Positions 7,862-13,527 of a stretch of 17,345 nucleotides of DNA are shown here, one piece after another (within the stretch, counting starts at the first letter, position 1; each line of letters starts with the position of its first letter). Source of the stretch: Proteobacteria bacterium UBA3413. Lineage in GTDB: Bacteria > Pseudomonadota > Gammaproteobacteria > Magnimaribacterales > D2472. The translations under genes and the position numbers were made by a program. The notes beneath the pieces were generated by a model that saw nothing but the letters and a program-made list of their open reading frames with translations, made no database searches and was not told the DNA's origin. Location of the stretch: assembly GCA_002358345.1 (NCBI GenBank), contig DEOR01000051.1, positions 15,293 through 32,637 on the forward strand, given 5' to 3'.

Positions 7862-8533
7862 ATGGCTGAGTTAATAGATCTAATAAATGCGTCCTTACCC
7901 CAATACCAATGCGGAAGATGTGACACCCCTGGTTGCAAACCCTATGCCCAATCAATAGTTGATGGCGCCCCACACAATCGATGTGTGCCTGGAGGATTGG
8001 ATACCTTAAATAAGCTTGAAAGAATTACTAAGAGAGCCGCCCTGCCCTTAGATCATGACTATGGGCCAACTCTTCCCAATCAAATAGCTCGTGTGGTTGA
8101 AGAAGAATGTATTGGATGTAAAAAATGTATTGATGCTTGCCCAGTTGATGCGATCGTAGGCGCAGCAAATCTCATGCATGTAGTTATAACTGATATTTGC
8201 ACAGGCTGCGAGTTATGCATTGAGCCGTGCCCTGTTGACTGTATTGATCTTCTTGAGATAGATGAGCAAGAATCGCTTATAGCTCGCGAGTCGTCTCAAA
8301 AATATGTTGAATTAAAAAACTTATTAGGGACTAAGAGATCCAAGGTCCCTCGGTTGACTCAAAAGATTGAATTAAATCTACTCATGGGGGCAAAAATCAA
8401 TTCAAAAATTGAACGCAGGGATATAGATCAGAAATCGGCCTTACAACAACTGCAAAAACATATTCTAGAATCACAAAAGATAGAGAAACTTCTCAGAGCA
8501 GATCAGCTAGATGAATTGATCAAGAAGTTATGA
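7862..8533 (+). CDS. soluble RnfB/RsxB-like polyferredoxin
   Basis: The 223-residue protein resembles the cluster-bearing part of RnfB. It has an N-terminal four-cysteine motif QCGRC-x4-C with a later CVPGG (C17, C20, C25, C41), then two 4Fe-4S ferredoxin motifs: C83, C86, C89, C93 and C113, C116, C119, C123. All 12 ligands are present, so three 4Fe-4S clusters are expected. The N-terminal membrane helix of E. coli RnfB is missing. The last 90 residues are charged and helical (lysine/glutamate-rich) and are not recognised. No other rnf genes are present. The start chosen is ATG 7862; GTG 7844 would add six residues inside the reductase gene. Directly after a ferredoxin-NADP reductase, it is plausibly that enzyme's partner. 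The stop overlaps the convergent dehydrogenase by 6 bp. Confidence 0.85.
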   Translation: MAELIDLINASLPQYQCGRCDTPGCKPYAQSIVDGAPHNRCVPGGLDTLNKLERITKRAALPLDHDYGPTLPNQIARVVEEECIGCKKCIDACPVDAIVGAANLMHVVITDICTGCELCIEPCPVDCIDLLEIDEQESLIARESSQKYVELKNLLGTKRSKVPRLTQKIELNLLMGAKINSKIERRDIDQKSALQQLQKHILESQKIEKLLRADQLDELIKKL

Positions 8534-9547
8534 GACCGAAGCGTTCATTGCCTGCAAGATGCTAATGTTGTTAGCTTGACCAATCTTCATGAAATTCACT
8601 GCCCGCTCGGCAATGAGTTGAAGGTCCGATTCTATTTGGTTAGAGTTCCTACCTAAGATGTCTTTTGTTAAACCGATGACGCCACCTGAGTTAATTAAAA
8701 TATCTGGTACATAGTGAATCCCTAGTGCCAACAATGCATCATCTATCTCCATGGTCTTAAGTTGGTTATTGGCTCCACCAGCAATGATTGAGCACTTTAG
8801 CTCCAGAATGGATTGACGATCTAAAATTCCCCCTATTGCGCAAGGCGCTAATAGATCGCACTCTTGACTCAGGATATTCTGAATAGGGATAATGTTTTGC
8901 CGCTGAATGTGCTCTAGTTTTCTAAAATCAATATCCTGGATATAAACAGTGGCCCCTGTGTCTGCCAAATGATTTGCCAAGGTTAAGCCAACGCTGCCGG
9001 CACCCTGAATGGAAATGCTGGAGCTCTGAAGGTCTTTATTTAAATAGTACTTTAACGCAGCCTCAATGGAATAGAATATTCCTCTTGCCGTGTAGGGTCC
9101 AGGATCTACGTTATCAAAAACAAAAGCAGAGTGTTGACCAACAAATTGAATATCCTCCAAGGTAATTCCAATATCTTCGGCTGAGTAATAAGCCCCTTCT
9201 AGTAAATTTAAGAAATTTGCAAGAGCACACAAGGTAGCTTGTGACTTAGGATGATCGGCAAATATTATCGCCTTACCGCCTCCAAATGGTATCTTGGCAG
9301 CATGATTTTTTTCGGTCATGCCTCTTGAAAGACGCAAGACATCAGTGAGGCCCTCTTGAAAGCTTGAATAATTTCTAAACCTACATCCGCCTATGGCTGG
9401 ACCAGCTGATGAGCTGTGAATAGCTATGATTGACTTAAATCCAATCTGTGGATCCTCATAGTAATAGACTTTTTCATGATCAAATTCATCGTGACTCGAG
9501 ACATCAATTGACTGAAATACGGTGTCTGTAATATCAAGAAATATCAT
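8528..9547 (-). CDS. Glu/Leu/Phe/Val dehydrogenase, leucine dehydrogenase type
   Basis: Enzymes of this type oxidatively deaminate branched-chain amino acids with NAD+, yielding 2-oxo acids and ammonia, or run in reverse. The 339-residue length matches leucine dehydrogenase and not the longer glutamate dehydrogenases. Seen motifs are GPAIGGCR at 49-56, LSRGMTEKNHAAK at 73-85 with Lys80, PFGGGKAII at 87-95 with Lys92, the catalytic-region AEDIGIT at 123-129, and a Rossmann GAGSVG at 182-187. Leu, Val and Phe specificity cannot be separated by eye. The start is ATG at 9545-9547, without a clear ribosome-binding site. It is divergent from rnt with 50 bp between, and its end overlaps the ferredoxin gene. 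Confidence 0.88.
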   Translation of the reverse strand: MIFLDITDTVFQSIDVSSHDEFDHEKVYYYEDPQIGFKSIIAIHSSSAGPAIGGCRFRNYSSFQEGLTDVLRLSRGMTEKNHAAKIPFGGGKAIIFADHPKSQATLCALANFLNLLEGAYYSAEDIGITLEDIQFVGQHSAFVFDNVDPGPYTARGIFYSIEAALKYYLNKDLQSSSISIQGAGSVGLTLANHLADTGATVYIQDIDFRKLEHIQRQNIIPIQNILSQECDLLAPCAIGGILDRQSILELKCSIIAGGANNQLKTMEIDDALLALGIHYVPDILINSGGVIGLTKDILGRNSNQIESDLQLIAERAVNFMKIGQANNISILQAMNASVS

Positions 9548-9569
9548 ATTAGTGGGTCTTTATCGTTTA

Positions 9570-9576
9570 TATTATA
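9570..9576. promoter_or_regulatory. candidate shared -10 region between the amino-acid dehydrogenase gene and rnt
   Basis: In the 50-bp gap, TATTAT (9570-9575, plus) and TATAAT (9571-9576, minus) overlap by five bases. They predict start points near 9582 for rnt and near 9564 for the dehydrogenase, again about 18 bp apart. No convincing -35 is seen on either side. For rnt, AAGGGG at 9587-9592 is a good ribosome-binding site five bases before the ATG. Confidence 0.4.
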
Positions 9577-9597
9577 CGTTCATCTTAAGGGGCTTAA

Positions 9598-10188
9598 ATG
9601 TTAAAAGATAGATTTAGAAAATTCTTACCAGTGGTGGTTGATTTGGAAACTGGTGGCTTCGATGCAGTTAAAAATCCGATTCTTGAAATTGCCATTCAGT
9701 TAATTGATTTTGAGGATGGTAAATTAACTCTTGGGCAGTTACATAGGCATCACATTAAGCCATTCGAGGGATTAGAGATCAATCAAGATTCAATAGATTT
9801 TTTAAATCTAGACTTAAATCACCCATTAAGAGTTGCGGCTGATGAGAAAGAGGCTTTGCTTGATTTATTTCAAATCATTAACAAGCATAAGAATTTATAC
9901 GAGTGCTCAAGAGCAATTTTGGTTGGCCACAATGCATTTTTTGACCATAGCTTTTTACTTGCAGCGTGCGAGCGACATGGCATTAAAAAGTTCCCTTTTC
10001 ACCCCTTTTCCCTCATAGACACTGTGAGCTTGGGTGTTCTTGCAACTCAGCAAACAGTTTTGGCTCGAATATGCAAAGAGCTTGAAATAGACTATGACAA
10101 CGATCAAGCGCATAGCGCAACTTATGATGCCAAGGTAACAGCTGAAGTTTTTTGCCGTATTATTAATGAATTTGATAAGAAGGCTTAA
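9598..10188 (+). CDS. rnt: ribonuclease T
   Basis: RNase T is a 3'-5' exoribonuclease that trims tRNA ends and matures 5S and 23S rRNA. The 196-residue protein is a DEDDh exonuclease. VVVDLETGGF at 12-21 carries D15 and E17, HNAFFDHSF at 111-119 carries D116, and AHSATYD at 171-177 carries H172 and D177. The spacing matches E. coli RNase T within one residue (D23, E25, D125, H181, D186). The sequence CDRFR...FYPVV in E. coli corresponds to KDRFRKFLPVV here, which fixes the start at ATG 9598. The C-terminus is slightly short. The end is 7 bp from the convergent metallo-beta-lactamase-fold gene. Confidence 0.94.
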   Translation: MLKDRFRKFLPVVVDLETGGFDAVKNPILEIAIQLIDFEDGKLTLGQLHRHHIKPFEGLEINQDSIDFLNLDLNHPLRVAADEKEALLDLFQIINKHKNLYECSRAILVGHNAFFDHSFLLAACERHGIKKFPFHPFSLIDTVSLGVLATQQTVLARICKELEIDYDNDQAHSATYDAKVTAEVFCRIINEFDKKA

Positions 10189-10195
10189 TGAGATC

Positions 10196-10921
10196 TTAAA
10201 GCGTTAGAGTATCGCCTGTTTTATTGCATATACTTAAGATAGAGCTTTTAGAGTTAAAACTTTCGGCAATCGAAAGTAGCCATGTGATAAGCCCTTTCGT
10301 GCGCGATGGCATTATTCCCGTAGCAAGCAAGTAACGAGCATTGAGTCTTGCTTTGGCTGCATGAGCCTCATTCTCGCTCATAGAAACTTTAATTAACCCA
10401 AGAACCTTGACCTCATCAACGGTAAGGATACAGGCATCAACTGAGTTAAATGTTAATTTTGGATTAATCATATGCGGTTCATGGAAAATGCTGGAACCGC
10501 CTGCAGTAATCTTATAAGCAAAGGTGCTTGTGTGATATGGACTGCCTGCACTAAATATTTCTAGCTCCATATTGCCTAATTGATATCTAGCGCCTGGTGT
10601 TACCACAGTGGTATTGGTAAACCCATGATTGGTGAGAGTCTCTTTGGCAGCATTAGTTGTATAAATAGCAATATCTAAGGAAAATTGATTTAAGCTTTCA
10701 AGATCCAGGTGATCTGAGAAATGAGCTGTGATAATAAGATAATTGACCTTCTGAACTAGATGGTGTTTTATTAAATATGCTTGTTCGCTAGAATGCCTAT
10801 ACAGCAACCATTTCAAAGCAGGAAATGATTGTGTTGAGGTGAGCCATGGATCTACAGCCACTAAAATAGAGCCATGTGAATAAATCCAAGATTGGTAATC
10901 ATCGCCTCTAATAATCTGCAT
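10196..10921 (-). CDS. metallo-beta-lactamase-fold protein with altered metal motif
   Basis: The 241-residue protein reads as a UlaG-like or Lactamase_B_3-type MBL-fold protein: an early VAVDPWL strand-turn (21-27), the motif ITAHFSDHLD at 64-73, a later PYHTSTFAYKI (H130) and FHEPHM (H147, H150). In the canonical HxHxDH motif two histidines precede DH. Here only H67 precedes D70-H71, and it is out of register, so the two-metal site looks incomplete. The substrate is unknown. It is divergent from the ferritin-like gene, and two Fur-box-like sites lie 20-52 bp upstream of its ATG, so iron may control it. I am fairly sure of the fold, not of the activity. Confidence 0.65.
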   Translation of the reverse strand: MQIIRGDDYQSWIYSHGSILVAVDPWLTSTQSFPALKWLLYRHSSEQAYLIKHHLVQKVNYLIITAHFSDHLDLESLNQFSLDIAIYTTNAAKETLTNHGFTNTTVVTPGARYQLGNMELEIFSAGSPYHTSTFAYKITAGGSSIFHEPHMINPKLTFNSVDACILTVDEVKVLGLIKVSMSENEAHAAKARLNARYLLATGIMPSRTKGLITWLLSIAESFNSKSSILSICNKTGDTLTL

Positions 10922-10940
10922 TACGCAATGATTTCATAAA

Positions 10941-10955
10941 TGGTAATAATTACCA
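10941..10955. promoter_or_regulatory. candidate Fur box 1
   Basis: TGGTAATAATTACCA matches the 7-1-7 Fur consensus TGATAATNATTATCA at 12 of 14 defined bases. It is a perfect inverted repeat, extending to 17 bp as ATGGTAATAATTACCAT (10940-10956). It lies just upstream of the MBL-fold gene start. Confidence 0.6.
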
Positions 10956-10958
10956 TAG

Positions 10959-10973
10959 TGAGAATGATTATCA
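10959..10973. promoter_or_regulatory. candidate Fur box 2
   Basis: TGAGAATGATTATCA matches the 7-1-7 Fur consensus at 13 of 14 defined bases. In the classical 19-bp form (10960-10978) it matches 15 of 19. Its centre is 18 bp from that of box 1. It is upstream of the promoter candidate for the ferritin-like gene. Confidence 0.68.
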
Positions 10974-11011
10974 TTAAAAAAATACCTTAAATCAGTTATT
11001 TAAATATGGTA

Positions 11012-11017
11012 TATAAT
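11012..11017 (+). promoter_or_regulatory. candidate -10 element for the ferritin-like gene
   Basis: A perfect TATAAT sits 44 bp before the ATG at 11062, downstream of both Fur-like sites. The surroundings are a run of AT repeats, so chance matches are likely, and no clear -35 exists at 16-18 bp. Confidence 0.35.
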
Positions 11018-11061
11018 AATATATATTACAGGATATCAACCCATAAAACCTACTAACTACC

Positions 11062-11508
11062 ATGGAAATGAAAGAGCTAAATGTTGACGTTGTATGCAAT
11101 ACACTAAATCAAATTATGGAATATGAGCTAGCAGGAGTCGTGAGATATACACATTCTTCGCTTATGGTAACTGGCCCTTACAGACTACCAATTGTTGGCT
11201 TTTTAAAAGAACAAGCTAGTGAATCGCTTCTGCATGCTCAGCAGGCTGGCGAACTGATCGTCGGACTCGATGGGCACCCAAGTTTAAAAATAGCAAAAAT
11301 TGAAGAAACTCATCGGCATACCATCAAAGATATCTTGGAAGAAGCATTAGAGCATGAGTTGCATGCCCTATCTCTCTACAAAGAACTTTTATCAAGTGTT
11401 GCAGATGCTTCCGTATACTTAGAGGAGTATGCTAGAGGGTTAATTGGGCAGGAAGAACAGCATTCTTTGGAGCTCAAAGCCATGCTAAAAGACTTCGGCT
11501 CAGCCTAA
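11062..11508 (+). CDS. ferritin-like / bacterioferritin-family protein
   Basis: The 148-residue all-helical protein belongs to the ferritin-like superfamily and probably stores or oxidises iron in the cytoplasm. Candidate di-iron ligands fall on four helices: E22 (MEYELAG), E54 with H58 (ASESLLHAQ), E97 or E99 (LEHELHA) and E131 with H134 (EEQH). In classical Bfr the helix-2 pair is ExxH; here the Glu is four residues before the His, as I recall for a separate bacterioferritin-like group that shares the ELAGVVRYTH and GHPSL segments. No strong ribosome-binding site precedes ATG 11062; ATG 11068 is possible. Fur-like sites upstream support a role in iron. It ends 5 bp from convergent grxD. Confidence 0.82.
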   Translation: MEMKELNVDVVCNTLNQIMEYELAGVVRYTHSSLMVTGPYRLPIVGFLKEQASESLLHAQQAGELIVGLDGHPSLKIAKIEETHRHTIKDILEEALEHELHALSLYKELLSSVADASVYLEEYARGLIGQEEQHSLELKAMLKDFGSA

Positions 11509-11513
11509 AGACC

Positions 11514-11831
11514 TTATTTTTTAGCGATCCCGTCGATTAGTGTTTGTAAATCGCCAGCTTCATGCATTTCTGAAACAATATCACAGCCACCAATAAGCTC
11601 ACCTTTCACAAAGACTTGAGGGAATGTTGGCCAATCAGAGATATTGGGTAGCGTCTGTCTAATTTCTTGGTTTTCTAAAATATCGACATATGAAAATTCA
11701 GCACCACAATCAATAAGTGCTTGAACTGTTTTAGCAGAGAAACCGCACTTAGGTTCATAGGGGGAACCTTTCATATATATCAAAATTTCATTGTCTTTAA
11801 TCTGACTGGTAATTTTTTCTTCAATGGACAT
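11514..11831 (-). CDS. grxD: monothiol glutaredoxin, CGFS type
   Basis: Grx4-type proteins bind a glutathione-coordinated 2Fe-2S cluster and act in Fe-S delivery and iron sensing. The 105-residue product is the normal single-domain size. It has the active site CGFS at 29-32, Lys21 for glutathione contact, WPTFPQVF at 67-74 and GGCD at 81-84. Its ATG overlaps the pdxJ stop as TAATG (11829-11833), so it is the last gene of the minus-strand operon. Its convergent neighbour is the ferritin-like gene, giving two iron-related genes end to end. Confidence 0.95.
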   Translation of the reverse strand: MSIEEKITSQIKDNEILIYMKGSPYEPKCGFSAKTVQALIDCGAEFSYVDILENQEIRQTLPNISDWPTFPQVFVKGELIGGCDIVSEMHEAGDLQTLIDGIAKK

Positions 11832-12586
11832 TATATTTCTCGAGTAATATGTAGATATTGTATTATGGTGTCCTCGAAGCCATATTTCAATGTATCAGTA
11901 ATAATTGCATGGCCTATTGAAACCTCATCAACCAACCCGCATTTCTTTAAGATTGGTATATTATCGAGATTTAGATCGTGACCAGCATTAACTCCAACAC
12001 CTAGCTCTCTTGCCCTTTTAATAACGGCACTAATCGCCATGCATTCTGATTTGATAGCTTCAGGGTTATTTTGCCTGCAAGCTAGTGCAAAAGGACCAGT
12101 ATAAATTTCTACTCGATCAAATTCCATCTTGTTGGCATACTCCAATGCCTTGACGTCAGCATTAATAAACAGACTGGTTCTAGACTTACGAACCTCCTCT
12201 GATCTTAAAAAAGACTGCAATTCTTTTGAGCAGTAGTCTGGCTGCCACCCGCTATCAGATGTCAGTTGCCCTTCAGCATCTGGCACTAGGGTTATCTGCT
12301 CAGCCTGTGCTTCTGCGCATATTTCAAGAAAACCCATAAATGAATTTTTAGCACAAGAGAATGGATTGCCCTCTAAGTTAAATTCTAAAGAATGCTCTTT
12401 ACATAGCGCAGCAATAGACAGAGCATCTTGACTTGTTGCATGCCTATGGTCAGGTCTTGGGTGAAGAGTAATACCTTGAATGCCCAAGGCAATTGCTTGT
12501 TTGGCGAACTCTTCTAAAGACGGACTGTTAGAGCCCCTGGAGTTTCTAAGCAGAGCAATTTTATTGAGATTGACACTAAGATCCAT
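11831..12586 (-). CDS. pdxJ: pyridoxine 5'-phosphate synthase PdxJ
   Basis: PdxJ condenses 3-amino-2-oxopropyl phosphate with deoxyxylulose 5-phosphate to make pyridoxine 5'-phosphate, the ring-closing step of DXP-dependent vitamin B6 synthesis. The 251-residue TIM-barrel protein has SVNLNKIALLRNSRG at 4-18, LHPRPDHRH at 41-49 with His42, FNLEGNP at 69-75 with Glu72, LVPDAEGQLTSDSGW at 100-114, NAGHDL at 200-205 with His203 and SIGHAII at 223-229. It is of the subtype I associate with Bacteroidetes and Xanthomonas (NKIA, HPRPD, PDAxxxxTSxxGW) and not E. coli (NIDHIA, HLRED). It starts 13 bp after the ketosteroid isomerase gene and is coupled to grxD. Confidence 0.94.
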   Translation of the reverse strand: MDLSVNLNKIALLRNSRGSNSPSLEEFAKQAIALGIQGITLHPRPDHRHATSQDALSIAALCKEHSLEFNLEGNPFSCAKNSFMGFLEICAEAQAEQITLVPDAEGQLTSDSGWQPDYCSKELQSFLRSEEVRKSRTSLFINADVKALEYANKMEFDRVEIYTGPFALACRQNNPEAIKSECMAISAVIKRARELGVGVNAGHDLNLDNIPILKKCGLVDEVSIGHAIITDTLKYGFEDTIIQYLHITREI

Positions 12587-12599
12587 AAGCTATGTGGCC

Positions 12600-13028
12600 T
12601 TAGCTGCGATTTTTAAAGTCATCCACGTTAATGTCGATAGAATCAATATTACTCGGTTGAGCAATAGAATCTTCATCCCAAAAGGCTCTGCCACTAATTA
12701 TTTTACCTTCATCATTAACAACAAAGTGATCGACAATTGAGATGTTCATACCAGAGTTATCAGAAGTATTTCGTACCTCCATAACGGCCTGTAAGATACC
12801 CTCATTTGAACATACTATTGTTTTAATATTAGTAGGTTTGATAGTCATGCCTGCTACATGACCAAAATCCCAAAATTCAGAAATTGCTTCAAGGCCTTCA
12901 CAGGGAACTGCGCCTACTGGGTCCTCAAAAATAGCTGCTGAGTCCCAGAGACTAAGGAATAGCTCTTTGTCGTTGTTGGAATAAGCTAGGACATAATTAT
13001 CTAATGCAGATTGAACTAATTTTTTCAT
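12600..13028 (-). CDS. delta5-3-ketosteroid isomerase-like NTF2-fold protein
   Basis: Ketosteroid isomerases move the C5-C6 double bond of 3-oxo-steroids into conjugation (C4-C5). The 142-residue product aligns with the Comamonas enzyme. Tyr12 (DNYVLAYSNND) corresponds to Tyr14. Asp36 (FEDPVGAVPCEG) corresponds to the proton-shuttling Asp38 with the same 24-residue spacing, and Asp100 (VDHFVVNDEGKI) corresponds to Asp99. The segment GKIISGRAFWDED resembles GKVVSMRALFGEK of that enzyme. About 18 extra C-terminal residues are acidic. The start at ATG 13026-13028 is fixed by AGAGGA at 13035-13040 and by the ATGA overlap with the preceding gene; a longer frame to 13115 lies inside that gene. Many NTF2-fold proteins act on other substrates, so activity is inferred. 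Confidence 0.82.
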   Translation of the reverse strand: MKKLVQSALDNYVLAYSNNDKELFLSLWDSAAIFEDPVGAVPCEGLEAISEFWDFGHVAGMTIKPTNIKTIVCSNEGILQAVMEVRNTSDNSGMNISIVDHFVVNDEGKIISGRAFWDEDSIAQPSNIDSIDINVDDFKNRS

Positions 13029-13522
13029 GATTGATCCTCTTTTTTCATACCCTTCTCTTGCAATAAGACCTTTGTAAATTGAATGTCTGGGCTGATTGGA
13101 GATACTTGCTCCCATATTCTGTCGTATTCAGAATGACTGATAAGCCAGCTACCATCAACCTTAATATACTTGTCTAAATAAAGCGCGGTTCCTTGGGTGA
13201 CTGTATTATGGTCAAGGTTATAAAAAATATCTTGCAGGTACCATTTACCATGAGCCTCAGTCTCCGACAAAACATCAATCTCTGGATGATGTCCCGTATG
13301 CATGGCGCAGGCTTGGTCGTGAAATGAATACCTGAAACTGTCCGTTATTTTTTGTTTGCCTTGTGACTCCCATCTATAAGTACCACCTCGATAATCTACT
13401 GTAATATCTTCGGTAAAAATAGAATCAAGTAAATCAAAATCAGCCATGTCTATGGCTCTAAAATATCGGTGCTTTAGGTTTTTGATCTCTTCAATATCCA
13501 AAAGTTTTTGTAGCTGGTCCAT
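13025..13522 (-). CDS. SnoaL-fold protein resembling bile-acid 7-alpha-dehydratase BaiE
   Basis: The 165-residue protein has the NTF2/SnoaL fold and, compared from memory with Clostridium scindens BaiE (166 residues), matches along most of its length: LDIEEIKNLKHRYFRAID at 8-25, MHTGHHPEIDV at 74-84, HGKWYLQDI at 91-99, and LDKYIKVDGSW with EYDRIWEQ at 116-139. The BaiE active-site residues Tyr30, His83, Asp106 and Arg146 fall on Tyr20, His75, Asp98 and Arg135. BaiE removes the 7-alpha-hydroxyl of 3-oxo-delta4 bile-acid CoA esters by diaxial elimination; related dehydratases are known in bile-salt-degrading sphingomonads. Translation appears coupled to the isomerase gene by ATGA. The generic alternative is a SnoaL-like protein acting on another polycyclic substrate. 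Confidence 0.75.
   Translation of the reverse strand: MDQLQKLLDIEEIKNLKHRYFRAIDMADFDLLDSIFTEDITVDYRGGTYRWESQGKQKITDSFRYSFHDQACAMHTGHHPEIDVLSETEAHGKWYLQDIFYNLDHNTVTQGTALYLDKYIKVDGSWLISHSEYDRIWEQVSPISPDIQFTKVLLQEKGMKKEDQS
13035..13040 (-). promoter_or_regulatory. ribosome-binding site for the ketosteroid isomerase gene
   Basis: On the minus strand AGAGGA lies six bases before the ATG at 13026-13028. It selects this start over the upstream in-frame ATG at 13113-13115, which is internal to the preceding gene. Confidence 0.75.
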
Positions 13523-13527
13523 GGTGC

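Noticed and set aside
13029..13115. Upstream start of the ketosteroid isomerase gene at 13115
   Set aside because: It lies inside the BaiE-like gene in another frame, while ATG 13028 has a good AGAGGA site and an ATGA overlap.
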